Counted from the stretch's first letter, positions 1 through 8,163 are shown. The stretch is 64,000 bases of DNA from Fibrobacter sp. (GCA_017412605.1 JAFPWY010000010.1:296518-360517), one strand, 5' to 3'. Notes: generated from the sequence alone by a model not told the origin. Numbers and translations: made by a program.

Positions 1-450
1 CTTTTCAAACTTTTCCTTGTAAGCCCACTGCCAGCTGTAGTCGAAGTAGGCGCTGAAGCCCTGTTCCTTGCAGCGCTTGTCGTAGACCTTGCGCCATTCC
101 GGATCGTCGATGTTTTCGGGCTCGTAGTTCGCCGTGTCCATGTAGTTCACACCGCATTCGAGGCAGGCGTCCATGATAGCGAGGTCCTGGTACGGGAGCG
201 CGATGTTCATCACCAGGTCGGGCTTGTATTCCTTGATGAGCTTTACAACGTTTTCTGCCTTGTCGGCGTCCACGGCGGCAGTCGTGATGACCGTCTTCGT
301 GTTCGGGCGGAGTTCCTGTGCCAGCTTTTCGCAGTTTTCGCGATGACGGCTCGCAATGCAGATTTCGCTGAAGACTTCGCTGCAGGTGCAGCACTTCTTG
401 ATAGCAACTGTGGCGACGGCGCCACAACCGATAATCAAAGCTCTTGCCAT
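1..450 (-). CDS. Carboxynorspermidine/saccharopine dehydrogenase-like protein (partial, C-terminus outside window)
   Basis: The first 150 residues of an NAD(P)-dependent reductase are visible; the gene runs off the left edge. The start MARALIIGCGAVATVAIKKC is a Rossmann nucleotide-binding turn (GCGAVA at residues 8-13). It is followed by CIASRHRENCEKLA and, near residue 80, DLVMNIALPYQDLAIMDACL, both typical of the saccharopine dehydrogenase superfamily. The CIASR and CGVNYMDTANYE stretches resemble the branch that reduces the Schiff base in carboxynorspermidine synthesis, so a polyamine role is the most likely one. A GAGGAA sequence lies upstream of ATG at 450. The protein should be cytoplasmic. 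Lysine metabolism is the alternative; the missing C-terminal domain would be needed to decide. Family assignment is firm, substrate is inferred. Confidence 0.8.
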   Translation of the reverse strand, partial: MARALIIGCGAVATVAIKKCCTCSEVFSEICIASRHRENCEKLAQELRPNTKTVITTAAVDADKAENVVKLIKEYKPDLVMNIALPYQDLAIMDACLECGVNYMDTANYEPENIDDPEWRKVYDKRCKEQGFSAYFDYSWQWAYKEKFEK

Positions 451-610
451 TTTTTGTTTGTTCCTCATTTGTTGAGAGTTAATCCATCGGGATGGCGATC
501 CCGGTAGAGTATGTTGATATGACAAATGTAGGAACTTTTGCGTAGGACGAGTGAAGCGGGACTGCTTGCAGGACCCTTTTTGAGTCTTGGAAAGGAGTTA
601 TATTTACGTC

Positions 611-1630
611 ATGGAATTTTTCACGAAAACAGATATTTCCGTCCCGGATTGGCGAATAGACTACACCGGGAAATTCGCCTTTATCGGCTCCTGCTTTGCC
701 GACAATATTTCGAGACTCTTTACGGAAAGAAAATTCCACGTGCTTTCAAATCCCTTCGGGACTATCTACAATCCGCTTTCGATTGCAACCATGCTGAGGA
801 ACATCGCCGATGCAAAAAATTACGGGGAAGGGGATGTTTTCCAAGATGCTCGGGCTCCGTTATGGCATTGCTGGGGCGCGCATGGCTCGCTCTCGGCGCC
901 GACTCGCGAAGGCTGCATTGCGAACCTGAACGATGCTGCTGCCCGTGCAAGAACATTTCTGCAAAGCTCCGATGCTGTTTTTGTTACGCTGGGCACTGCG
1001 TTTGTCTATTTCTTGAAGCAGACAGGGGAGGTGGTCTCGAATTGCCACCGGCAGGATCCGGGACTGTTTACTCGGGAACTTGTTTCCGTGGAGCGCACGG
1101 TTGCTGCGCTGCGCGACATTGTCGATAACCTGCACAAAATAAGGGATGGGAAAATCCATGTCGTGTTCACGGTGTCTCCGCTCAGGCATGTGGGAGACGG
1201 GATACACAACAATACGCTTTCCAAGGCAACGTTGCAGCTGGCTGTGAACCAGGTCGTTGCAGAATTTGCGTCTGGAATTTCCGGCGATTCCTCCGGCGAT
1301 GTCTCTGTCGAATACTTCCCGAGTTACGAAATCGTGATGGACGAGTTGCGCGATTACCGCTTTTATGATGCCGACATGGTGCATCTGTCCGAAACGGCCG
1401 AGGAATACATTTTTGAACGCATGGCTGAAATCTATTGCGATGCGACGACGCGCGAGAACATCCGCAAGGTGGAAAAGTTCCTGAAAAGTGCCCGCCACCG
1501 TATAAGCGACGCTTCGACACCGGCGGCTGTTGAGTTTGCCAAGAAATGCCTTGCGCAGGCCGCAGAGCTCGAATCGCAGATTCCCGGGCTTGATTTAAGC
1601 GAAGAACGCGAACGGTTCATGGCTCTCTAA
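611..1630 (+). CDS. GSCFA domain protein
   Basis: A 339-residue protein that carries the family-defining GSCFA motif at residues 26-30 (FAFIGSCFADNISRLF). It continues with NPFGTIYNPLSIATML, VTLGTAFVYF and FTVSPLRHV, which match the SGNH-hydrolase-like blocks of the GSCFA family (GSC as nucleophile block, TLG as oxyanion block). The acid-base pair may be D and H in DADMVHLSE near residue 260. The family is common in Bacteroidota and often modifies glycans, but the substrate is unknown. ATG at 611 is preferred over TTG at 587. TATATT at 599-604 ends six bases before the ATG, so the mRNA may be leaderless and the AGGAG at 593-597 would then lie in the promoter. It converges with rubrerythrin. 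Confidence 0.85.
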   Translation: MEFFTKTDISVPDWRIDYTGKFAFIGSCFADNISRLFTERKFHVLSNPFGTIYNPLSIATMLRNIADAKNYGEGDVFQDARAPLWHCWGAHGSLSAPTREGCIANLNDAAARARTFLQSSDAVFVTLGTAFVYFLKQTGEVVSNCHRQDPGLFTRELVSVERTVAALRDIVDNLHKIRDGKIHVVFTVSPLRHVGDGIHNNTLSKATLQLAVNQVVAEFASGISGDSSGDVSVEYFPSYEIVMDELRDYRFYDADMVHLSETAEEYIFERMAEIYCDATTRENIRKVEKFLKSARHRISDASTPAAVEFAKKCLAQAAELESQIPGLDLSEERERFMAL

Positions 1631-1639
1631 ACAAGAAAT

Positions 1640-1657
1640 GCCCGGCCGGAGCCGGAC
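1640..1657. terminator. Hairpin between convergent genes
   Basis: GCCCGGC (1640-1646), loop CGGA, GCCGGAC (1651-1657) form a seven-pair GC-rich stem with one G-T pair. It lies in the 79 bases between the convergent GSCFA and rubrerythrin genes. Only weak T tracts follow on either side, so termination is plausible but not certain. Confidence 0.4.
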
Positions 1658-1709
1658 ATGTCAGTGTCAAAAAGACGTTCTTGCTAAATAGTAGCGCAAA
1701 ACGACTTGT

Positions 1710-2249
1710 TTAGAAGTTTTCTGCAGTGACTTCGAAGAAGGACTGCGGGTGGGCGCACACCGGGCATGCGGCCGGGGCCTTGGTGCCCACGACGATGTGA
1801 CCGCAGTTGCGGCATTCCCATACCTTGACTTCGCTCTTTTCGAACACGGCGGCGGTTTCCACGTTCTTGAGGAGGGCGCGGTAGCGTTCTTCGTGGCGCT
1901 TCTCGATGGCGGCGACCATGCGGAACTTGTTGGCGAGAGCCTTGAAGCCTTCTTCTTCGGCAGTCTTCGCGAAGCTTTCGTACATGTCGGTCCATTCGTA
2001 GTTTTCGCCATCGGCGGCGGCTTTCAGGTTTTCGGCAGTGTCGCCGATGCCTTCGAGTTCCTTGAACCACAGCTTGGCGTGTTCCTTCTCGTTGTCGGCG
2101 GTCTTGAGGAAGAGTTCGGCAATCTGCTCGAAACCATCCTTCTTGGCGCGGCTAGCGAAGTAGGTGTACTTGTTGCGGGCCTGGGATTCGCCTGCGAATG
2201 CGGCCTGGAGATTCTTTTCGGTCTGGGTTCCGGCGTATTTGTTTGCCAT
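1710..2249 (-). CDS. rbr: Rubrerythrin
   Basis: A 179-residue non-haem diiron peroxidase that reduces hydrogen peroxide in anaerobes. The N-terminal ferritin-like four-helix bundle shows the expected diiron ligands: E21 (GESQAR), E54 and H57 (NEKEHAK), E91, and E116 with H119 (EKRHEERY). The C-terminal rubredoxin-like domain has two cysteine pairs, C146-x2-C149 (CRNCGH) and C162-x2-C165 (CPVCAH), for the Fe(SCys)4 centre. Length and domain order match the standard rubrerythrin. The ATG at 2249 follows AAGGATAC; longer in-frame extensions lack a ribosome-binding site. It is single-gene and divergent from the first TIGR02147 gene, whose operator-like dyad (2328-2350) sits between them and could also affect this promoter. 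It points to an obligate or near-obligate anaerobe. Confidence 0.97.
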   Translation of the reverse strand: MANKYAGTQTEKNLQAAFAGESQARNKYTYFASRAKKDGFEQIAELFLKTADNEKEHAKLWFKELEGIGDTAENLKAAADGENYEWTDMYESFAKTAEEEGFKALANKFRMVAAIEKRHEERYRALLKNVETAAVFEKSEVKVWECRNCGHIVVGTKAPAACPVCAHPQSFFEVTAENF

Positions 2250-2327
2250 ATTGTATCCTTTTTGGTGTTTGGTGTACTTGTCTTCAATGTAGATTATTTT
2301 TCGCTCCAAAAAGTAGTGCTTGGCTCC

Positions 2328-2425
2328 AAATAATACGAAGTGTATAATTTAGAGTTTTAAACTGAAAAAATGTTACTAAAAAGTGTTGATTTTTGATAAA
2401 AATCTTGATTTTTGTATAATTTAGA
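2328..2425 (+). promoter_or_regulatory. Operator-like array of TIGR02147 module 1
   Basis: An imperfect dyad AAATAATAC (2328-2336), spacer GAAGT, GTATAATTT (2342-2350) matches in 8 of 9 positions. The right half-site returns as a direct repeat, TGTATAATTTAGA at 2413-2425 (first copy 2341-2353). The two copies are 72 bases apart, and the second starts 51 bases before the ATG at 2464. The same geometry is found before the paralogue at 4850 with a different word, which argues for protein-binding sites. A TATTTT box at 2452-2457 ends six bases before the ATG. Confidence 0.55.
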
Positions 2426-2463
2426 TATTGACTGTCGGTGCCCGGAGAATCTATTTTATAGAC

Positions 2464-3297
2464 ATGAAACCGATACTCGAATACAAAGACTACCACCTTT
2501 TCATGCAGGACTATTACGATTATCGTAAAAGTCACGGGGCGTTCTCCTGGCGCGAATTCTGCAAGCTTGCCGGATTCAGTTCGCCGAACTTCCTGAAGCT
2601 TGTATGTATGGGTCAGAGCAACCTGAGCATGGTCAAGGTTGAACCGGTCGCGAAGGCGATGGGGCTCGTCGCATACGAGGGCGAATATTTCAGGCAGCTC
2701 GTCATCTTCGGGAATGCCGAGAAGGATTCCGTCAAGAAGGCCGCCCTGCTCGAGATGGAGCGGATTGCGCGGGAACACAAGGCCCGCGTCGTCGACAGCG
2801 ATACCTTCCAGTATTACGAATCGTGGAAGTACCCGGTCATTCGCGAACTTGCCCCGATGATGCCTGGCGCACAGCCCCGCAAGCTCGCTGACGAATGCAA
2901 GGAATATGTCTCCGCCGAGGAAGTCCGCGACATTCTCGCCTTTTTGGTGAAAGCGGGTTTCTTGAAGAAGAAAGGCGAGAAAGTCTATGCGCAAACCGAG
3001 AAGTCCGTTACCGGTTCGCCGGAAGCGCTGCCCATTGCCATCCGTGCCATGCACAAGGAGATGGGCAATATGGCTGTGCGAGCGGTAGACCGCTACAAGG
3101 CGAGCGAGCGTTACTTCACGGGCATGACCATTGGCGTGAACGAGGCGAACTACTCGCGCATTGTCGCCGAAATCGACTCCTGCGCTAGGAAAATTGCTGC
3201 CATCGCCAATGAAACGGAGAATTTAAACCAGGTCTACGGACTCAATTTCCAACTTTTCCCATTTACAAATAAGATTGAAGGAGGAAGCAATGCTTAA
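2464..3297 (+). CDS. TIGR02147 family protein (probable transcriptional regulator), module 1
   Basis: A 277-residue soluble protein. Residues 1-20 hold the family signature EYKDYHLFMQDYYDY. Residues 26-68 (AFSWREFCKLAGF, SSPNFLKLV, then SKVE-like turn and VAKAMGL) look like a helix-turn-helix with SSPNFLKLV as recognition helix. The C-terminal two thirds (from RVVDSDTFQYYESWKY) are the conserved TIGR02147/DUF4423-type region. There is no signal peptide or membrane segment. The last eight bases overlap the start of the following lipoprotein gene, so the two are translationally coupled. It is 60-70 percent alike to the protein at 4850, with the differences concentrated in residues 1-105 and the C-terminus. 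ATG at 2464 has no ribosome-binding site in range. A regulator role is inferred from the helix-turn-helix and the repeats upstream; the family has no proven function that I know of. Confidence 0.85.
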   Translation: MKPILEYKDYHLFMQDYYDYRKSHGAFSWREFCKLAGFSSPNFLKLVCMGQSNLSMVKVEPVAKAMGLVAYEGEYFRQLVIFGNAEKDSVKKAALLEMERIAREHKARVVDSDTFQYYESWKYPVIRELAPMMPGAQPRKLADECKEYVSAEEVRDILAFLVKAGFLKKKGEKVYAQTEKSVTGSPEALPIAIRAMHKEMGNMAVRAVDRYKASERYFTGMTIGVNEANYSRIVAEIDSCARKIAAIANETENLNQVYGLNFQLFPFTNKIEGGSNA

Positions 3298-4633
3298 CCT
3301 TAAACAGATCTTTTATATCGCTTTTGCCCTTTGTGTGCTGGCCGCTTGCTCCTCGGACGATTCCTCTGTGGCCGGGACCACGACGATCCCGAATGCGAGT
3401 GCCGAAGTCACCAGTTCCTCGGACAAGGGGAGCAGTACTTCCGGTGATGAGATAACGAATTCTTCGGATGATGTTGTTGAGAGTTCTTCTGGCAACGAAG
3501 TTGTCGGCAGTTCCTCGTCCAAAGGCGATGATGAACTTCAGAGCATTATTTTCTCCACGGAGGCGACATCGAAAAAACCGCTCCAGCGAGGCGAAGTCTC
3601 TGTCTATGCTGCAGAAAATGGTGCCGAAGCGTCGTGTTCTGTAGGCCAAAAGGTTTATACGTTGAGATTCATTATAAATGAAGATCGTTCGATGCAAAAA
3701 ATGCTGTACTTGGATAATTTCGGCAGTGATTGCGATAGCATTTTCGATTTATTCAAACGTTCATGCGTGCGTGGCGTCTGGAGTGTTGCCTCAGGAGCGG
3801 CTTGTAGTGGAAATGGTCGATTGAAAGCTTCTTGCTATATAAACGAAATTGATTCTTTGAGTATGTGTATTACGCCGGGGTGCTCTTCGGTAAACTCGAA
3901 TTTTGCGTTTGATTTCGATGCAATTGTCGTTGATTTTGTGCAGGAATCGGACAGCATTTGTAGTGATATTCCTGTAGGCTCGGGAACGGTGGATTCTTTG
4001 GATAATCGCCTCGAGTTGCCTTCGGATTCTGTTGTGGGGGTCGATACTGCAGCAAAACGTTTATTTATTATAAAACCGAATGTTGATCCTGTGGCAATTT
4101 CAGAGAGCGAACAGGCTTTTATGGATAGTCTGGCGTGGTCGTACCGCTCAAAAAGTAGAAGAGATGAATATACTGGCGAAGCAATCAGGGTACATGACTA
4201 TGCACAATACGAATGGACGACGCCAAAAGTGGATTATTTTGTTGAAGACTCGTCATCCCTTAATCGTTGCAATGTGGATTTGTATAGTGAAGAACGTGGT
4301 TTGGTGCGCTATTTTGATATCTTCACGACGCCCATGTTTGATGGCGAAGCGAATCTTGAATCAACGATTCTTTATAAGGACTCCATAATCGTGTACTTGG
4401 CTTATGGCAAAATTGGCTCTTCTGCGCTTATGCTAAAGGATATATTCCAAGCGGAGTGCGAAGCGACGGGGGGAATATATGTCGATAATTTTGTGTTCCT
4501 GTCCGAAATTCCAATAAGGGTTGCCTTAACGTGTGCGGTCAAAAACTATTCTGATATGTCGTTTGAATCGATTGTTGGCCAACAGCGCGACCTGTGCAAA
4601 AATGAATATCAATTTTTTGCGGAACCCGATTAG
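3290..4633 (+). CDS. Lipoprotein of TIGR02147 module 1
   Basis: A 447-residue exported lipoprotein of unknown function. The signal peptide ends in the lipobox L17-A18-A19-C20, followed by an acidic and serine-rich linker (SSDDSS, then repeated SS stretches to about residue 75). The globular part contains paired cysteines (GSDCDSIF, KRSCVRG, ACSGNG, SCYINE) and the block RLFIIKPNVDPVAISESEQ near residue 255. Both blocks recur in the paralogue at 5676. ATG at 3290 follows GGAGGAAGCA and overlaps the end of the regulator gene. A strong terminator follows. The serine-rich tether suggests the folded part is held away from the membrane at the cell surface. No enzyme motif was recognised. Confidence 0.85.
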   Translation: MLNLKQIFYIAFALCVLAACSSDDSSVAGTTTIPNASAEVTSSSDKGSSTSGDEITNSSDDVVESSSGNEVVGSSSSKGDDELQSIIFSTEATSKKPLQRGEVSVYAAENGAEASCSVGQKVYTLRFIINEDRSMQKMLYLDNFGSDCDSIFDLFKRSCVRGVWSVASGAACSGNGRLKASCYINEIDSLSMCITPGCSSVNSNFAFDFDAIVVDFVQESDSICSDIPVGSGTVDSLDNRLELPSDSVVGVDTAAKRLFIIKPNVDPVAISESEQAFMDSLAWSYRSKSRRDEYTGEAIRVHDYAQYEWTTPKVDYFVEDSSSLNRCNVDLYSEERGLVRYFDIFTTPMFDGEANLESTILYKDSIIVYLAYGKIGSSALMLKDIFQAECEATGGIYVDNFVFLSEIPIRVALTCAVKNYSDMSFESIVGQQRDLCKNEYQFFAEPD

Positions 4634-4669
4634 TATCTGAAAAAGGCTTCGGCTTAAAAAATCTAGAAA

Positions 4670-4699
4670 GTTCTCCGTAGAGTACGGAGAGCTTTTTTT
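4670..4699 (+). terminator. Rho-independent terminator of module 1
   Basis: CTCCGTA (4673-4679), loop GAG, TACGGAG (4683-4689), extended outward to 4670-4692 with one G-T pair, then a run of seven T. The same stem sequence is found at the end of module 2 (7165-7187), so it was copied with the module. Confidence 0.9.
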
Positions 4700-4714
4700 A
4701 TTGCTTTTTGCTAA

Positions 4715-4808
4715 AATGATACAGGATGTATCATTCCGACAAAAATATTGAAAAAATATTTATTATTATGTTGATTTTCTTTAAAAAACTTGGTTTTCGT
4801 ATCATTCC
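4715..4808 (+). promoter_or_regulatory. Operator-like array of TIGR02147 module 2
   Basis: A perfect dyad AATGATAC (4715-4722), spacer AGGAT, GTATCATT (4728-4735) is followed by a direct repeat of the right half-site: GTATCATTCC at 4728-4737 and again at 4799-4808, 71 bases apart. The second copy starts 51 bases before the ATG at 4850. The five-base spacer, the pitch and the distance to the gene equal those of module 1, although the word is changed from GTATAATTT to GTATCATTCC. TATATT at 4837-4842 ends seven bases before the ATG. Confidence 0.6.
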
Positions 4809-4849
4809 AAATGTTGCTTTAGGTGGTTCTTTAAGGTATATTTATAGAC

Positions 4850-5683
4850 ATGAAACCGATAACTGAATACAAAGACTACCGCAAGTACATGCAGGATTTC
4901 TACGACGAGCGCAAACGTACGGGCGCGTTCTCGTGGAGGGAATTCTCCAAGCTTGCCGGTTTTACTTCCCCAACGTATCTCAAGTTGGTATGCGAAGGGA
5001 AGAGCGGGCTGAGCAAGGTCAAGATGCTGCAGGTTTCCAAGGCGATGGGCCTCACCGGGTACGAAGAGGAATACTTTTCGCTCCTCGTTCTGCTGGCCAA
5101 GGCGACCAAGGATGCCGACAAAAAGGCAACGCTCCTCAAGATGGAGAAAATCGCCCTTGAGCACAAGGCCCGCGTCGTCGACAGCGATACCTTCCAGTAT
5201 TACGAATCGTGGAAGTACTCGGTCATTCGCGAACTTGCCCCGATGATGCCGGGCGCCCAGCCCCGCAAACTCGCCGAGGAATGCAAGGAGTATGTCTCCG
5301 CCGAGGAAGTCCGCGACATCTTGGCGTTTCTCGTCAAGGCGGGTTTCCTCAAGAAGGACGGCGAAAAGGTCTTCTCGCAGACCGAGCGGACCGTCATTGG
5401 CTCGCCGGAAGCGCTGCCCATTGCCATCCGTGCCATGCACAAGGAGATGGGAAACATGGCCGTCCGTGCGGTGGACCGTTATGTGCAGGGCGAACGCTTT
5501 TTCAACGGTGTCACGCTCGGCGTAAACGAGGAAGCCTATGGCAGGATCGTCAACGAGATTACGGCTTGCTGCAAGCGTGTGGTCTCCATCGCCGACGAAT
5601 ACAAGAATTTAAACCAGGTTTATCGAATCAACTTTCAATTTTTCCCTTGCACAAATAAAGTAAAGGAGGAAAGCAATGCTTAA
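4850..5683 (+). CDS. TIGR02147 family protein (probable transcriptional regulator), module 2
   Basis: A 277-residue paralogue of the gene at 2464 with identical length. The N-terminal signature is EYKDYRKYMQDFYDERK; the probable helix-turn-helix is AFSWREFSKLAGF plus TSPTYLKLVCEGKSGL. Against module 1 the presumed recognition helix differs (SSPNF to TSPTY), whereas from HKARVVDSDTF to the VRAVDRY segment the proteins are almost the same. Long runs of identical DNA, including synonymous sites, occur in that part. It overlaps the next gene by eight bases, exactly as in module 1. No ribosome-binding site is visible; the TATATT box seven bases upstream suggests a leaderless mRNA. Probably cytoplasmic and DNA binding, by inference. 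Confidence 0.85.
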   Translation: MKPITEYKDYRKYMQDFYDERKRTGAFSWREFSKLAGFTSPTYLKLVCEGKSGLSKVKMLQVSKAMGLTGYEEEYFSLLVLLAKATKDADKKATLLKMEKIALEHKARVVDSDTFQYYESWKYSVIRELAPMMPGAQPRKLAEECKEYVSAEEVRDILAFLVKAGFLKKDGEKVFSQTERTVIGSPEALPIAIRAMHKEMGNMAVRAVDRYVQGERFFNGVTLGVNEEAYGRIVNEITACCKRVVSIADEYKNLNQVYRINFQFFPCTNKVKEESNA

Positions 5684-7136
5684 CAAGAAATTACTCACAG
5701 TCGGTTGTGCTGCCGGAAGCATGGCCTTGTTCTCCCTTATCGCCTGTTCTACCGATGCCGACAGTAATAAACTGACCGGTGCGACAATCGATCCGGACGC
5801 CATTGCGCAGAATTTCAGTTCGTCGAGTCATTCTGGGTCGAGCGACGCGAACAACGCAAATTTTAATTTTCCTGAAATTGCGTTCAAGACGGCGGCTACA
5901 TCGATCGTTGCACTGGACGGCGGCGAACTGAAAACGTTCGAAGCAGAAAACGGAGCCTCGGCAGAGTGTACGGGCGATGAAAAGTCGTATATTTCCAAGA
6001 TCCAAATAGATGCTGATGGTGTCGTCAAGAATTCGCTGGAGTTAAAGAACTTTGGTAGCGGTTGTGATAGCGTACTTGCGAAATTTATCACGTTATGTCA
6101 CTCCAAGGCTGTTGTCTATAATGGAAAGGATGACAAGAAAACTTGCGATGAAAATGGCAACGTGAAGTCCTATTGCTATGACGACAGGGCCGTTCCCATG
6201 GCTGTATGTACGGAAAATATGCCTGGTACTTGTACGTCAATTCCTGCGGATTCGACAGTCAATTTCGATGAAATCGTTAGGAACTTATCAACGTTCTCGG
6301 AAGAACTATGCAATGATGTTTACAAAGACGCAAAAACAAAAACGGGGATATTCTCCACGCTGTCTTCGACATCACGCGATTTCTCCAGTTCGAGCGGCTT
6401 TGTTGAAACGTCACCCGATCCTGTTGACTCCGAATTTGAATGTGACTTGAAAACAGGGAAGAATTGCGATAAAGATGATTTTAAAATTGATACTTCGTAT
6501 GTTCCCGTTGTTGATCCTCGTCAGGAACTGCCTTCATCGTCTGCAGAGGGTATCGATGCAAGTGCAAATCGTTCTTTTATCATAAAGCCGAATGTCGAAA
6601 CATTGAATGTCTCTGAAACGGAACGCATTGTATTGGATAGCCTTGCGAGGGCTTTTCCCTCAAAATCTGTAGTAAGTGAACATAATGATCTGCGCGTCTA
6701 TGATGCGGCTCGATACTATGCGTTCGGCTCTTCTTCAGAAAAATATTATGTAGGTCCAGTTTCAACTCGTTGCGATGTCGATGTGTTCAGGGACAAATTC
6801 GGACTAAAGCGTTCTGCAGACTGGTCGACGGATGCTTATGGAGGTTTGGGTATATCTTATCTTTACAATACGATTCTTCAGTACTCTGATTCTGTAATTG
6901 TTTATTTAGTGGCAGGATCTATGGAGAGTGAAAGTGTGGAAACTTTGTTCAGAACGGAATGTGAATCGGTCGCGGGTTCGTTCTATAATTATCCTTCAAA
7001 GGGAATGGTGAATAATGTAGGGATGGCTTGTGCCGTCAAGAATTTCACGGGTGTCACGCTCGATGCTATTCTCGGCCAGCAGGCAAGCCTGTGTGAAAAT
7101 ATGTATGTAACCTTAGTCCACCCCGTTCAGGATTAA
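5676..7136 (+). CDS. Lipoprotein of TIGR02147 module 2
   Basis: A 486-residue lipoprotein, paralogous to the one at 3290. Signal peptide with lipobox L21-I22-A23-C24. The mature part has a short serine-rich linker (FSSSSHSGSSDANN), a first conserved block FEAENGASAECTGDEKSY to NFGSGCDSVLAKF, several cysteines (TLCHSKAVV, KKTCDENGNVKSYC, GTCTSIP), a variable insert with DFSSSSGF, and a second conserved block RSFIIKPNVETLNVSETE. Cysteine pairs suggest disulfides in an oxidising compartment or on the surface. ATG at 5676 follows GAGGAAAGCA and lies inside the end of the regulator gene. The two lipoproteins are much less alike than their regulators. Function unknown. Confidence 0.85.
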   Translation: MLNKKLLTVGCAAGSMALFSLIACSTDADSNKLTGATIDPDAIAQNFSSSSHSGSSDANNANFNFPEIAFKTAATSIVALDGGELKTFEAENGASAECTGDEKSYISKIQIDADGVVKNSLELKNFGSGCDSVLAKFITLCHSKAVVYNGKDDKKTCDENGNVKSYCYDDRAVPMAVCTENMPGTCTSIPADSTVNFDEIVRNLSTFSEELCNDVYKDAKTKTGIFSTLSSTSRDFSSSSGFVETSPDPVDSEFECDLKTGKNCDKDDFKIDTSYVPVVDPRQELPSSSAEGIDASANRSFIIKPNVETLNVSETERIVLDSLARAFPSKSVVSEHNDLRVYDAARYYAFGSSSEKYYVGPVSTRCDVDVFRDKFGLKRSADWSTDAYGGLGISYLYNTILQYSDSVIVYLVAGSMESESVETLFRTECESVAGSFYNYPSKGMVNNVGMACAVKNFTGVTLDAILGQQASLCENMYVTLVHPVQD

Positions 7137-7164
7137 TCAAGTAAATCAAAAAAAATGCTAGATT

Positions 7165-7187
7165 GTTCTCCGTACAGTACGGAGAAC
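7165..7187 (+). terminator. Hairpin ending module 2 and masking the cysK ribosome-binding site
   Basis: GTTCTCCGTA (7165-7174), loop CAG, TACGGAGAAC (7178-7187) form a perfect ten-pair stem. The following T tract is interrupted (TTTCTTT) and runs into ATG of cysK at 7195. The GGAG at 7181-7184 is the only ribosome-binding site for cysK and lies inside the stem. It is a copy of the module 1 terminator. Confidence 0.75.
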
Positions 7188-7194
7188 TTTCTTT

Positions 7195-8115
7195 ATGGCA
7201 ATCTACAACAGCATTCTCGAAACCATCGGCAATACACCGCTCGTGCGCATCAACAAGCTCAACAAGGGCGAAGCCGAAGTCTATGTGAAACTCGAAATGT
7301 TCAACCCGCTCGGCAGCGCGAAAGACCGCGTGGCGTTCAACATGATCGAACGTGCAGAAAAAGAAGGCAAACTCAAGCCGGGTGCGCTCATCATTGAACC
7401 GACGAGCGGTAACACGGGTGTGGGCCTTGCTTATGTCGGTGCCGTCAAGGGCTACAAGGTGGTGCTCACGATGCCCGATTCCATGAGCATGGAACGCAGG
7501 CTGCTATTGAAGGCGCTTGGGGCCGAGGTCGTGCTGACTGAAGGCGCGAAGGGCATGGCCGGCTGCATCGAGAAGGCAAACGAGATTGCTGCACAGAACC
7601 CCGGGAGCTTTATTCCGCAGCAGTTCGAGAATCCGGCAAACCCGGAAGCGCATTACCTCACGACGGGTCCCGAAATTTGGCGCGATACCGACGGCAAGGT
7701 GGACGTGTTCATCGCGACCGCAGGCACGGGCGGAACCGTGTCGGGCACGGCGAAGTTCCTCAAGGAAAAAAATCCGAACATTTATGTCATCGCCATCGAG
7801 CCCGATGACTCCCCGATGATATCGAAGGGAGTTGCGGGCCCGCATAAGATCCAGGGCATCGGCGCGAACTTTATCCCGAAAATCTACGACCCGAAGGTGG
7901 TTGACGAAGTGTACCTGACCAGCACCGAGAAGGCGGGGAAGGCCGCCCGCGATGCTGCCGCGCAGGAAGGCATCTTTGTCGGGATTTCTTCCGGTGCCGC
8001 ACTCGAATGCGCCCTCACGGTGGCGAAGCGCCCCGAATTCAAGGGCAAGCGCATTGTAGCGGTGCTCCCCGATACCGGCGAACGCTACCTCAGCACCTGG
8101 CTTTGGAACGATTAG
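7195..8115 (+). CDS. cysK: Cysteine synthase (O-acetylserine sulfhydrylase)
   Basis: A 306-residue PLP enzyme that makes cysteine from O-acetylserine and sulfide in the cytoplasm. K43 in FNPLGSAKDRVAF is the PLP lysine, TSGNTGVGLAYVGA near residue 67 binds the substrate carboxylate, GTGGTVSGTAKFLK near residue 178 holds the PLP phosphate, and GISSGAALECAL near residue 264 follows as expected. Length is normal for CysK and there is no C-terminal CBS extension. The N-terminus MAIYNSILETIGNTPLV is standard and fixes the start at 7195. The start codon is only seven bases behind a hairpin that contains its ribosome-binding site, so translation may depend on unfolding of that hairpin or on read-through from module 2. 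No serine acetyltransferase is next to it. Confidence 0.97.
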   Translation: MAIYNSILETIGNTPLVRINKLNKGEAEVYVKLEMFNPLGSAKDRVAFNMIERAEKEGKLKPGALIIEPTSGNTGVGLAYVGAVKGYKVVLTMPDSMSMERRLLLKALGAEVVLTEGAKGMAGCIEKANEIAAQNPGSFIPQQFENPANPEAHYLTTGPEIWRDTDGKVDVFIATAGTGGTVSGTAKFLKEKNPNIYVIAIEPDDSPMISKGVAGPHKIQGIGANFIPKIYDPKVVDEVYLTSTEKAGKAARDAAAQEGIFVGISSGAALECALTVAKRPEFKGKRIVAVLPDTGERYLSTWLWND

Positions 8116-8163
8116 GACGAAATTTTCTAAATTTTCGCCGTAAAATTTTCAAAGGATACCACA

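Noticed and set aside
5..427. Two overlapping minus-strand frames (140 and 60 residues) at the left edge
   Set aside because: They are shadow frames of the dehydrogenase gene, Arg/Gln-rich and without domain sense; the true frame runs off the window edge.
2284..3054. Minus-strand frame of 256 residues over the first regulator, similar to one over the second (4802-5440)
   Set aside because: The similarity between the two frames only reflects the duplication of the plus-strand genes.
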